64,000 nt of DNA, from the NCBI RefSeq assembly GCF_900100495.1, contig NZ_FNCT01000008.1, positions 1-64,000 on the forward strand, in the 5' to 3' direction. Below the pieces are notes generated by a model. The model ran no database searches, was not told the origin of the DNA, and saw only the letters and a program-made list of their open reading frames with translations. Source of the stretch: Pseudomonas benzenivorans (GTDB lineage Bacteria > Pseudomonadota > Gammaproteobacteria > Pseudomonadales > Pseudomonadaceae). Position numbers and translations under genes: made by a program. Shown here piece after piece: positions 37,501 through 45,198 of this stretch (the stretch's first letter is position 1; every line of letters begins with the position of its first letter).

Positions 37501-38136
37501 GCGCCGCTGGCCGAACTGGTCGAGCCGGCGCTGAGCGCCCACGGCATCAACGCCGAGCTGTGGACGGCCATCGCCAGTCAGCATCTGCAGCAGGTTCTCG
37601 ACAGCGACCTGGACGGCAGCGGCCTGACGCTCTCCAGCCTGCAGGCGGCGCGGCGTCTGCCCGAGCTGGGCTTCACCTTCCCGGTGGCCGGGCTGGATGT
37701 GCAGCGCCTGCGCGCGACTCTGGTCGACCCGGCCATGGGCCTGGCCGAGCCGCTGCGCCAGGCTGCCGAGCGCCTGGAGTTCGATCAGCTGAACGGGTTC
37801 TTGAAGGGCTTTATCGACCTGACCTTCGAGCACCAGGGGCGCTGGTACATCCTCGACTACAAGTCCAACTGGCTCGGCCCGGACGCCAGCCACTACGGCG
37901 GTGAGCGCCTGCTGCAGGCGCTGGCCGGCGAGCACTACTACCTGCAGTACCTGATCTACCTGGTGGCGCTGCGGCGCTTCCTCCGTCAGCGCCTGGCCGA
38001 CTTCAGCAATGATCAGCTTGGCGGCGCCTATTACCTGTTCCTGCGCGGCATGCCCCAGGCCGGGGTGTACTTCGCCCGGCCCAGCGACGCGTTGCTGGAT
38101 GCGCTGGATCGCCTGTTTGCCGGAGAAGGCCAATGA
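34588..38136 (+). CDS. recB: Exodeoxyribonuclease V subunit beta
   Basis: RecB helicase-nuclease subunit (1182 aa). UvrD-type motifs in order: Walker A IEASAGTGKTWTL at about residues 16-28, motif II LIDEFQDTDPVQYQIFD, GDPKQAIYAFRGAD, and VTIHTSKGLEYPLVF. The C-terminal RecB nuclease domain has YILDYKSNWLG with the metal-binding Asp and catalytic Lys. It is coupled to recC by an ATGA overlap. Between it and recD lie 88 bases occupied by a repeat element. Confidence 0.96.
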   Translation: MSLDLQTSSFAGRSLIEASAGTGKTWTLTALYARLLLEQRLSVSQILVVTYTTAATAELRERIRARLAELLALYEGTPSNDPFLSELHRLHPGEEARRRLLLAVHGFDEAAIFTIHGFCQRALQDAAFEAGGDFDSELTQDDREVLDALLADAWRHVLAAADPAWARFLAKQKITPASLRQALRSHLGKPYLRIEPREPLSGDELNVASSAWERAEQLWREQGAAWVAQLHGHAGLSQSTHKAAKFALWAAGLDAYFADPAALFEQPDGLAKFGAAALHKATRKGFDAPQGALAEAFDGLAEALAAAVPAGRQRLIALQVELLDKLNAELPARKAAQRLLAFDDLLNRLNEALSGPAGFELAATLRSQYPLALIDEFQDTDPVQYQIFDRIYREGGDLCFVGDPKQAIYAFRGADLATYLKARDAAARRYDLPFNYRSTPALIDALNRLFARPQPFAEQGLDYPPVSAGKKSRANLVLPDEDNGAPLALVWLGDDGLNKGRAGEIAALDTAQRIAGLLAASGEGTAYFDDQGARTPLRGGDIAVLVASHREAASIAEQLAARGVPSVRRGRDSVWHSEEAAELAAVLAAYAEPGREGVLRYALASRLLGRDAAQLARCQDDERAWDKERADAEQYHQLWQQHGFMRVFRVWLDQEQVAERLLAGIDGERRLTNLLHLAELLQSESLQRPGLEALLAWFHGQRGSEGAGEDALLRLESDAERVQIVTIHTSKGLEYPLVFCPFLWDGRLLGQHTDSARCHDEHGQPLLDLGSARLDERLQTARREVFAEKLRLTYVALTRAEHRLWLHWGPVAVPKPNQKTGALPEEGLHSSALAWLLHGRELGGADALAELAGHLNDQSAVALAGELDRLAAGSTGMIARVPLRGREASAAGEQRAAQPARLQQFQRSLHSAWRIGSFSGLAAGMHMEAPDRDGLVMPDASEPGSGFFAFPRGARAGTCLHAILEDWARGKAPLAELVEPALSAHGINAELWTAIASQHLQQVLDSDLDGSGLTLSSLQAARRLPELGFTFPVAGLDVQRLRATLVDPAMGLAEPLRQAAERLEFDQLNGFLKGFIDLTFEHQGRWYILDYKSNWLGPDASHYGGERLLQALAGEHYYLQYLIYLVALRRFLRQRLADFSNDQLGGAYYLFLRGMPQAGVYFARPSDALLDALDRLFAGEGQ

Positions 38137-38150
38137 AGCGCTGCCCAGTC

Positions 38151-38213
38151 GTAGGGTGCACCGTGCGCACCGACACGCCCGTGCAGGATCATGGTGCGCA
38201 CGGCGCACCCTAC
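38151..38213. repeat. GTAGGGTGCACCGTGCGCACC-family inverted repeat between recB and recD
   Basis: Arms of 21 bases at 38151-38171 and 38193-38213 form an imperfect inverted repeat; the family matches the element at 15384. It fills the recB-recD gap and could form a stable hairpin in the recCBD mRNA. Confidence 0.8.
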
Positions 38214-38224
38214 GGGAGTTGCCG

Positions 38225-40042
38225 ATGAGCCTGCTGGATCTACCTCTCGGCCCGCTGGAGCGGGCGCTGGTCGACAGCCTGCAGCGCCTGGATCCGGACG
38301 CCGAACCGCTGGTGCTGGCCGCGGCCGCGCTGCTTTGCGAGGCGCTGGGCAACGGCGATGTCTGCCTGCCGCTGGCGCGCCTGGCCGGTCGGCGGCCCTG
38401 GCCGGAGCACGGCTGGTGCCTGCCGGCGCTGAGCGAGTGGCAGGCGCAGCTCGAAGCCTCGCCCCTGGTCGGCGCACCGGGCGAATTCGTCCCGCTGATC
38501 CTCGCCGGCGGGCGGCTGTACCTGGCGCGCTACGAGGCCTACGAACGCCAGCTGGCCGGCCAGCTGCTGGCCCGCGCCGCCGATCTGCCGGCGGTCGATG
38601 AAGCCCGGCTAAGCGAGAGCCTGGCGCGCCTGTTCGCCTTCAACAGCCAGCAGCCCGACTGGCAGCGCCTGGCCGCGGCCCAGGCGGTGCGCCGGCGGCT
38701 GGCGGTGATCTCCGGCGGCCCCGGCACCGGCAAGACCACCACGGTGGTGCGCCTGCTCGCCGCGCTGCTCGAACAACCCGGAGGCGAGCGTATGGCCATC
38801 GGCCTGGCCGCGCCGACCGGCAAGGCGGCGGCGCGCATGGCCGAGGCGATCCGCAATGCCAAGGCCAGCCTGCCGGTCGACGAGGCGATCAAGTCCGCCC
38901 TGCCGGAGGAGGCGCGCACCCTGCACCGCCTGCTCGGCAGCCGTGGCGACACCCCCGCCGTGCGGCATCACGCCGGCAATCCGCTGGCGCTGGACGTGCT
39001 GGTGGTCGACGAGGCCTCGATGGTCGACCTGGCGCTGATGGCCAAGCTGGTCGACGCCCTGCCGCCGAGCGCCCGGCTGATCCTCCTCGGCGACAAGGAC
39101 CAGCTCTGCGCGGTGGAGGCCGGCGCGGTGTTCGCCGAACTCTGCGAGGGCCGCGGCTTCGACGCCCAGGCCGCGGCCGAGCTGCAGCGCCTGACCGGCC
39201 AGCAGGTGGCGGTGGAGACGCCGCGCTCGGCCCTCGGCGACGCCGTGGTGCTGCTGACCCACAGCCACCGCTTCGCCGGCGACAGCGGCATCGGCGAACT
39301 GGCGCGGCGGATCAACGCCGGCGATGGCCCCGGCACCCTCAAGCTGCTGCAGGAGGGCCGCGCCGACCTGGCCTGGAACGCCCAGCCGACGCCGCCGGCC
39401 CTGCTGGAGCGGCTGGAGCGTGGCTACGCACCGTTCCTCGCCGCCGCCAAGACTGGCGATCCGCACGCGGCCTTCGCCGCCTTCAACGCCTTCCGCGCCC
39501 TCTGCGCCCAGCGCGAAGGCGCTTGGGGCGTGGCCGGGATCAACGAGGCGCTGGAGGCGCGGATCAAACGCCGCGGCCAGGTCGCCGGCCGCGAGCGCTG
39601 GTACGTCGGGCGGCCGGTGATGGTGCGGCAGAACGACTACGCCCTCGGCCTGTTCAACGGCGATATCGGCATCTGCCTGGCCAGCGAACACGGCCTGCGC
39701 GTCTTCTTCGAGAGCGAGGACGGCTTCCGCCCCTTCGCCCCGGCGCGCCTGCCCAGCCACGACAGCGCCTTCGCCATGACCGTGCACAAGAGCCAGGGCT
39801 CGGAGTTCGCCGAGGTGCTGCTGGCGCTGCCCGAGCAGCCCAGCCCGCTGCTCAGCCGCAGCCTGTTCTACACCGGCATCACCCGCGCCAAGGCCAAGGT
39901 GGAAATCTGGGGCCTGCCGCCACGCCTGGCCGAGGCGGTCGGCACCCGCGCCGAGCGCGCGGCAGGATTGGCCGAGCGGCTGGCGAGGGACTCATTGGAA
40001 ACGCCGGCGCCCGGCGCAACGGGCCAGCTCGATCTGTTCTGA
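38225..40042 (+). CDS. recD: Exodeoxyribonuclease V subunit alpha
   Basis: RecD, the 5'-3' helicase of RecBCD (605 aa). The start is ATG 38225 (MSLLDLPLGPLERALVD) just after the repeat; GGGAGTTGCC lies immediately upstream. Motifs: Walker A ISGGPGTGKTTTV, VVDEASMVDLALMAKL, GDKDQLCAVEAGAVFAEL, and C-terminal FAMTVHKSQGSEF. Third gene of a recC-recB-recD operon, the order found in Pseudomonas. Confidence 0.95.
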   Translation: MSLLDLPLGPLERALVDSLQRLDPDAEPLVLAAAALLCEALGNGDVCLPLARLAGRRPWPEHGWCLPALSEWQAQLEASPLVGAPGEFVPLILAGGRLYLARYEAYERQLAGQLLARAADLPAVDEARLSESLARLFAFNSQQPDWQRLAAAQAVRRRLAVISGGPGTGKTTTVVRLLAALLEQPGGERMAIGLAAPTGKAAARMAEAIRNAKASLPVDEAIKSALPEEARTLHRLLGSRGDTPAVRHHAGNPLALDVLVVDEASMVDLALMAKLVDALPPSARLILLGDKDQLCAVEAGAVFAELCEGRGFDAQAAAELQRLTGQQVAVETPRSALGDAVVLLTHSHRFAGDSGIGELARRINAGDGPGTLKLLQEGRADLAWNAQPTPPALLERLERGYAPFLAAAKTGDPHAAFAAFNAFRALCAQREGAWGVAGINEALEARIKRRGQVAGRERWYVGRPVMVRQNDYALGLFNGDIGICLASEHGLRVFFESEDGFRPFAPARLPSHDSAFAMTVHKSQGSEFAEVLLALPEQPSPLLSRSLFYTGITRAKAKVEIWGLPPRLAEAVGTRAERAAGLAERLARDSLETPAPGATGQLDLF

Positions 40043-40057
40043 ACATGAGGACCTGTT

Positions 40058-40498
40058 GTGAAGTACGTGTTTCTGGCGATCTGGTGGTTGGTGGCGGCCC
40101 CGCTGGTGGGCTTCTCGCTGTATGCCGTGTGGAAAACGCCTGCGCTCGGCTCCCTCGCCTTTCTTGCGGGTTCGACCTTCCTCGCGCTCTGTACCTGGCA
40201 GATGATTCGCGAGGGTTATCGTTCTAAAGCGCTGCTCGGCCGCAGCCGCCTGGGCTACTGGGCGGGTCTGCTTTTGCTGCCCTTCAGCCTGATGCCGCTG
40301 TATGCGGCCTACCAGGTCTGGGAGTTGGGCGTGTATACGCCGAACTACTCCGGATTGTCGCGTGGACAACTGATTACGCTCCTGCTCGACCTGCTGCAGC
40401 AGGTGACGGGGCCTTGGGGGCCGATAGCGGTGATGGCCGCAGTCGGCTTGCTGGGGCCGTTTCTGCTGATTCGCGTACTGCTGAGCTACAGGCGTTGA
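40058..40498 (+). CDS. Small four-helix membrane protein, unknown
   Basis: 146-aa hydrophobic protein read from GTG 40058, with TGAGGA seven bases upstream. Four membrane segments are apparent at about residues 3-24, 30-48, 66-86 and 118-141, joined by short loops (YRSKALLGRSRLG; ELGVYTPNYSGLSRGQ). I do not recognise a family. It starts 15 bases after recD, so it may be the last gene of the recCBD transcript, but its somewhat lower G+C than recD suggests a separate history. Confidence 0.6.
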   Translation: MKYVFLAIWWLVAAPLVGFSLYAVWKTPALGSLAFLAGSTFLALCTWQMIREGYRSKALLGRSRLGYWAGLLLLPFSLMPLYAAYQVWELGVYTPNYSGLSRGQLITLLLDLLQQVTGPWGPIAVMAAVGLLGPFLLIRVLLSYRR

Positions 40499-40546
40499 TC
40501 CGCAACAGCGTGGCGGGCGCCGGCACTGTCGGCAGGCTTGCAGTCC

Positions 40547-41566
40547 TCAGCCGCCCAGGCCCGCGAGTATCTTGCGCCGCAGGTAGTCGCTGCCGAAGTC
40601 GATCTTCAGCTCGGTCCACACCGGCAGGTGGTCGGACATCTTGTAGCTGCGCCATTCCCGGTAGCGCGCCAGCGACTGTTCGGGCAGGTAGGTGGCGTGG
40701 TCCTGCTCGCGGTAGACCTGGTCGTAGAAAGGGAACACCCCGGCCCTGGCCAGTTGCAGCTGGTGGGTGACCTCGGGGGCGAGCAGCGAGATCTGGTCGA
40801 ACGGCCTGTCCAGCTTGGCGTTGGTGTACTGCCCGAGCAGCCGCGCGGGAATCTGGAAGTCGCCGCTGCCCAGCGCGTGAAAGGTCTGGTCGTGGGTGCT
40901 GAACACGTTGAAGTCGCCGAGCAGTATGGCATTGGGGGCCCAGCGATCCTTGGCCCTCATCCGCTGCAACAGCAGCTTGACCACGGCCTGCGCCTCCTTG
41001 ACCCGCTGCGGGTCGTCGGGCCGGTCCTGGCCATAGTAGAAGTGCTGGGTACACAGGGTGAACTTGAACCAGCCGGCGCGAAAGCCGGCCAGGTAGGGCG
41101 TGCGGGCGAAGGCGAAGTCGCTGACCAGCTCGTCGCCGTCCTTGCGTGTCGGCGGCACCAGCTCGCCGGCCAGGCCGCCGAAGGCCAGCTTGCGCGAGTC
41201 GTAGATGAAGGCGTGGCGCTCCCCGTTGCCCTGGCGGCCGAGGGTCACGTCGGACACCAGGTAGCGCCACCAGCGGCCGAGCAGGCCCATCAGCCGGTCC
41301 AGGGCATCGAGATTGTCCTGGATCTCCTGGATGGCGACTATATCGAAGCGCGACAGCACCTCGGCGATATAGAACAGCGGTTCGGCCTCGCGGCCGTCGG
41401 ACTTGTTGCCGCCGAATTCGCGGATGTTCCAGGTGGCGAGCAGCAGGCTCTGGTCCAGGGTCTTGCCCGGAATCGCCGAGTCCAGCGCCTCCTTGAGCCG
41501 CAGCAAGCCTTCGGCAGTACGCTGGTCGGTGGGTATTCTGGTATCGAGGCTGTTGTAGAACGGCAT
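40547..41566 (-). CDS. Endonuclease/exonuclease/phosphatase family protein
   Basis: 339-aa DNase I-like (EEP) hydrolase. Motifs in order: LATWNIREFGG (Asn ligand), VAIQEIQDN (Glu metal ligand), AILLGDFNVFS (Asp/Asn pair) and MSDHLPVWTEL (catalytic Asp-His). The start ATG 41566 (MPFYNSLDTRIP) has AAGGAG just upstream and is preferred to an earlier in-frame ATG. No signal peptide is seen. Substrate (nucleic acid, phosphoinositide-like or other) cannot be told. It faces the recD-side gene and is divergent from the pspA-like operon. Confidence 0.88.
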   Translation of the reverse strand: MPFYNSLDTRIPTDQRTAEGLLRLKEALDSAIPGKTLDQSLLLATWNIREFGGNKSDGREAEPLFYIAEVLSRFDIVAIQEIQDNLDALDRLMGLLGRWWRYLVSDVTLGRQGNGERHAFIYDSRKLAFGGLAGELVPPTRKDGDELVSDFAFARTPYLAGFRAGWFKFTLCTQHFYYGQDRPDDPQRVKEAQAVVKLLLQRMRAKDRWAPNAILLGDFNVFSTHDQTFHALGSGDFQIPARLLGQYTNAKLDRPFDQISLLAPEVTHQLQLARAGVFPFYDQVYREQDHATYLPEQSLARYREWRSYKMSDHLPVWTELKIDFGSDYLRRKILAGLGG

Positions 41567-41809
41567 GCGACGCTCCTTGTGCGGCGAGCCCTGGGGGCCG
41601 GCGTCAAGGACGCTAGTCCAGCGCTCCGGCCGACGCAAGTCGGGGCCTGGGCGGCTGCCGACGAGCCGTTGGCGGCCCCGCCTCGGTTTGCCTTCTACAA
41701 TCGGCGATAGACGGTTGCATCCACCGGCCGGCTCGCCAAGAATGCGTCAAGCCCTGCCGGCCCCGGCGTCGCTGACCGATGGATTGTGCGCAGACCGCAA
41801 GGAGACACC

Positions 41810-42568
41810 ATGTTCGCTCGCCTGACCAATATCTTCAAAGGCATCCTCTCGCTGTTCATCAAGGACCTCGAGCGGAAGAACCCGGAGGCCCTGCTGGAAC
41901 TGGAGCAGGAGAACCTGCGCAAGCAGATCGCCAACTTCAACCAGGGCCTGGCCGCCCACGCCGGGCTGGCCGAGCGGCTGATGAGCCAGGTGCGCAAGCA
42001 GGAGGCCGAGGAGCGCGAGCTGCATGCGCGCACTACCGCCCACCTGCGCGCCGGCAACCAGGCGGCCGCCGCGCAGAACGCCCTGCGCCTGCAGAACCTC
42101 GGCCGCGAGCTGGAGGAAAACCGCCGCCAGCTGGCCCAGGCCGAGGAGACCTACCAGAACCTGACCAAGGCCCGCGAGGTGGCGGTGAACGCCGCGCGCA
42201 GCAAGATCGAGGCGCTCAAGGGCGCGATCAACGACCTGCGGATGAAGACCGCCATGGCCGAGATGAACGAGATGGCCGCCGGCATGGTCAGCACTATCGG
42301 CGGCTCCGGCGACACCCTCAACCGCCTGCACGAGATGGTCGAGGAGGAACGCACCCAGGCCGCCGGCCGCGCGCGCATGGCCCGCGACTCGATGGACATG
42401 AGCGAGGTCAACCTCAAGGAAGCCGAGATGAACGCCCTGGCCGACCAGGCCCTGGCCGAGTTCGCCGCCCGGGAGGGCATCGCCCTGCCGGGCCAGGAGC
42501 AGGCGGCCGAGGCGCCGGCGGCCGGCCGCAGCATGGGTGGTAGCGCCCCGCAATCGGAAAGCCAGTAG
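41810..42568 (+). CDS. PspA/IM30 family protein
   Basis: 252-aa peripheral membrane protein of the ESCRT-III-like PspA family. It opens with an amphipathic helix (MFARLTNIFKGILSLFIKDL) and continues as coiled-coil helices through residue ~215, then has an Ala/Gly-rich tail. AAGGAG precedes the ATG. Divergence is large from enterobacterial PspA, and none of PspF, PspB or PspC is nearby. Instead it leads a tight operon (3-base gap to the next gene) with an AAA+ ATPase, a coiled-coil membrane protein and an SBP-OmpA fusion, which implies an envelope-stress role. Confidence 0.85.
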   Translation: MFARLTNIFKGILSLFIKDLERKNPEALLELEQENLRKQIANFNQGLAAHAGLAERLMSQVRKQEAEERELHARTTAHLRAGNQAAAAQNALRLQNLGRELEENRRQLAQAEETYQNLTKAREVAVNAARSKIEALKGAINDLRMKTAMAEMNEMAAGMVSTIGGSGDTLNRLHEMVEEERTQAAGRARMARDSMDMSEVNLKEAEMNALADQALAEFAAREGIALPGQEQAAEAPAAGRSMGGSAPQSESQ

Positions 42569-42571
42569 GCC

Positions 42572-44221
42572 ATGGGCGGCGAATCGAGCGTGCCGGCCTG
42601 GCTCGCCGAACTGCGCCTGGCCTACGAGAGCGGCGCCCACGGCCAGTTCGTGCTGTACGGCAATGTCGCCGACCGCTTCCCGCTGGACGGCCGCCTGGTC
42701 AGCCTGACCCGCTACCTGGAGGCCAAGCTGCTCGGCACCTTCGACCTGGTGTTCCTCTATGACCCGGGCAACGGCCTGAGCCTGCTGCGCGGCGGCGAGC
42801 GTTTCGCCCAGTGGCCGGCCGCCGAAAAGGTCCAGCCCTGGCCCCACGAGCCGCGCGCGGCGATCGAGCTGATCAGCCGCTACCTGCGCTACCGCGCCAA
42901 CCTGCGTGCGTTGGGCCGCGGCGACGCCGAGCACGTCGCGGTGATCCTGCGCGGCGCCGAGCTGGTCCTGCCGGCCAGCCGCCAAGGCGATTTCGCCACG
43001 GCCAGCCTGGCCAGCCTGGTGCGCGACTGGGCCGCCGAGCCGCCGTTCGCCGACATGGCCTTCGCCAGCCTGCTGCTGGCCGACAACCTCGCCGACCTGC
43101 ATCCGCTAGTGGCCAATAATCCGCGCATCGACCGGGTGCAGGTGCCACTGCCGGATGCCGACAGCCTGGGCCAGTGCCTGGCGCAACTGCGCGTCGATCA
43201 TCCGCAGGCCTTCGCCGCCGCGGACAACGGCGCGGTGCAGGCGCTGGCCGGGGTCAGCCTCAGCGCCCTGGCCAGCCTGGTCAAGCGCCGTGCCCATGAG
43301 GGCAAGGTGCTCGGTCCGCGGGACTGGGCCGAGGCGAAGAAGCAGCTGGTGGAGAACGACAGCGCCGGCCTGGTGGAATTCATCGAATCGACCCGCAGCC
43401 TGGACGACTACCACGCCCAGGACGCGCTGAAGAGCTGGCTGCGCCAGGACATGGCGCTGTGGCAGGCCGCCGACCTGCGCGCGCTGCCCAAGGGCTACAT
43501 CTTCTGTGGCCCGGTGGGCACCGGCAAGACCTACCTGGTCGAGTGCCTGGCCGGCGAGGCCGGGGTGCCGGTGGTCAAGCTGAAGAACTTCCGCGACCGC
43601 TGGGTCGGCTCCAGCGAGGGCAACCTGGAGAAGATCTTCCGCCTGATCCGCGGCCTGGGGCGCTGCATCGTCTTTATCGACGAAGCCGACCAGACCCTCG
43701 GCAGGCGCGACGCCGGCAGCGGCGACAGCGGCCTGTCCGGGCGCCTCTACTCGATGATCGCCCAGGAGATGGGCGACGCCGACAACCGCGGCAAGGTGAT
43801 CTGGATCCTCGCCTCGTCGCGCCCGGACCTGATTGAGGTCGACCTCAAGCGCCCGGGCCGGGTCGACGTGAAGATCCCGCTGCTGCCGACCACCACGGTC
43901 GAGGAAAGCGCGGCGCTGCTCAAGGCGCTGCTGGGGCGCTTCGACCTCAAGCTGGAGAGCAAGGCCCTGGCCAAGCTGGCGCTGCCGCTGCTGCTCACCC
44001 CCGGCGCCGCCGAAGCGCTGGCGGTCAAGGTCTACCGCCAGGTGCGCACCGCCGGGCTGCAGCCGTTGGCGGCGCTGCAGCAGTGCCTGCAGGGCTACCA
44101 GCCACCGGTTTCCGAACAGGTGCTGCGCCTGCAGATGGGGATCGCCATCCGCGAGGCCACCGACATGGCCTTCGTCCCCGAATCCTTGCGCCACCTCGGC
44201 CAGGAGAGCGCCAGTCCATGA
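42572..44221 (+). CDS. AAA+ ATPase of the PspA-type operon
   Basis: 549-aa cytoplasmic AAA+ protein. The N-terminal ~290 residues form a domain containing its own degenerate nucleotide-binding-like region (VLYGNVADRFPLDG, VAVILRGAELVLPA). The C-terminal AAA+ module has Walker A GPVGTGKT (residues 313-320), Walker B CIVFIDEAD, sensor-1 VIWILASSRPD and arginine-finger region LKRPGRVDVKIPLL, close to the FtsH/p97 class. It could remodel PspA polymers as Vps4 remodels ESCRT-III; this is inference from gene pairing. The stop overlaps the next gene (ATGA). Confidence 0.85.
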   Translation: MGGESSVPAWLAELRLAYESGAHGQFVLYGNVADRFPLDGRLVSLTRYLEAKLLGTFDLVFLYDPGNGLSLLRGGERFAQWPAAEKVQPWPHEPRAAIELISRYLRYRANLRALGRGDAEHVAVILRGAELVLPASRQGDFATASLASLVRDWAAEPPFADMAFASLLLADNLADLHPLVANNPRIDRVQVPLPDADSLGQCLAQLRVDHPQAFAAADNGAVQALAGVSLSALASLVKRRAHEGKVLGPRDWAEAKKQLVENDSAGLVEFIESTRSLDDYHAQDALKSWLRQDMALWQAADLRALPKGYIFCGPVGTGKTYLVECLAGEAGVPVVKLKNFRDRWVGSSEGNLEKIFRLIRGLGRCIVFIDEADQTLGRRDAGSGDSGLSGRLYSMIAQEMGDADNRGKVIWILASSRPDLIEVDLKRPGRVDVKIPLLPTTTVEESAALLKALLGRFDLKLESKALAKLALPLLLTPGAAEALAVKVYRQVRTAGLQPLAALQQCLQGYQPPVSEQVLRLQMGIAIREATDMAFVPESLRHLGQESASP

Positions 44222-45075
44222 GTGCCGGACGCTACCTGTGGGGCGCCTTCAACGCCCGCCCGCTGGGCATGCCGATCCCGCCGAACTGGTTCGGCCTGGC
44301 GGCGTTCGGCTTGTTGGGGGCCTTTGTCAGCCCCGGCTTCTGGCTGCTCGGCGCCGGCCTGGAGCTGGCCTACCTGGCGCTGCTGGCGCGCAACCCGCGC
44401 TTTCGCCGGACGGTGGACGCCGGGCAAGCGCAACCGGCCGATCCCGCCGGACAACGCTACGAGGCGACCCTGGCGCTGCTCGGCGACAGCCAGCGCGCGC
44501 GCCAGCAGCGCATCGAGGCGCGCGCCCGCGAGGTGCTGCAGCTGCTCTCCCGTTCGCCGTTGATGGCCTCGCATGCCGCCAGCCTGGAGCAGCTGGTCTG
44601 GCTCAACCTGCGCCTGCTGGCCGCCGGCCAGGCGCTGAGCGTGGTGGCGGACACCGCCGCCCAGGACAGCGCCGAGCTGCAGCGCCAGGAAGAGCAGATC
44701 GAGGCGCGCCTGGCCGCCGCCGAGTTGAACGACGAACTGCGCCGCAGCCTGGAGCAGCAGAAGCAGGTGATCGACGCGCGCCAGGCGGCCCATGCCGAGG
44801 GCATCCGGCGCAAGGAGCACGTCGACGCCGAACTGCAGCGCATCGATCAGCAGATCGCGCTGATCCGTGAGCAGGCCCTGCTGGCCACCGACGAGGAGCA
44901 GGTCGGCCTGGCGCTGAACGCCCTGACCGCCTCGTTCAACGAGGCCAGCCGCTGGCTGAACAGCCAGCGCGACCTGCTCGGCGTGCTCGAACTGGACGAA
45001 CAGCAGGCCCTGCCGCGTTATGTATTGCAAGGCCAGGGCGACAAGCCGGCGCAGGGCGAGTCGCTGCGCCAGTGA
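44218..45075 (+). CDS. Membrane-anchored coiled-coil protein of the PspA-type operon
   Basis: 285-aa protein starting in an ATGA overlap with the AAA+ gene. Two adjacent hydrophobic segments (about residues 22-40 and 42-57) form a hairpin anchor. The rest (about 85-265) is rich in Gln, Glu, Arg and Ala heptads and should be a long cytosolic coiled coil (LQRQEEQIEARLAAAELNDE...). I recognise no named family. Its position suggests an adaptor linking PspA and the ATPase to the inner membrane. Confidence 0.75.
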   Translation: MSAGRYLWGAFNARPLGMPIPPNWFGLAAFGLLGAFVSPGFWLLGAGLELAYLALLARNPRFRRTVDAGQAQPADPAGQRYEATLALLGDSQRARQQRIEARAREVLQLLSRSPLMASHAASLEQLVWLNLRLLAAGQALSVVADTAAQDSAELQRQEEQIEARLAAAELNDELRRSLEQQKQVIDARQAAHAEGIRRKEHVDAELQRIDQQIALIREQALLATDEEQVGLALNALTASFNEASRWLNSQRDLLGVLELDEQQALPRYVLQGQGDKPAQGESLRQ

Positions 45076-45198
45076 TTGGCGGGATGCCGCTGCCGCGGAT
45101 TTCATCCACCCTACGTTTCAGCAATCCGGGGCGCGGTCTGGCGAATGAACACTTTTGATCGGCGGGCCGCTGGCCCGCCTCCGACAGGGAGAGGCGTC

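Noticed and set aside
34291..38352. Very long open frame on the minus strand opposite recC and recB (over 1300 codons)
   Set aside because: An antisense shadow produced by strong third-position G+C; its sequence is low in complexity (Gln, Ala, Val, Leu) and has no family features, while recC and recB on the other strand are unmistakable.
41640..41809. Sigma-54 promoter for the pspA-like operon
   Set aside because: No TGGCAC-N5-TTGC match found; a TACAAT near 41696 has no properly spaced -35, so no promoter is called.
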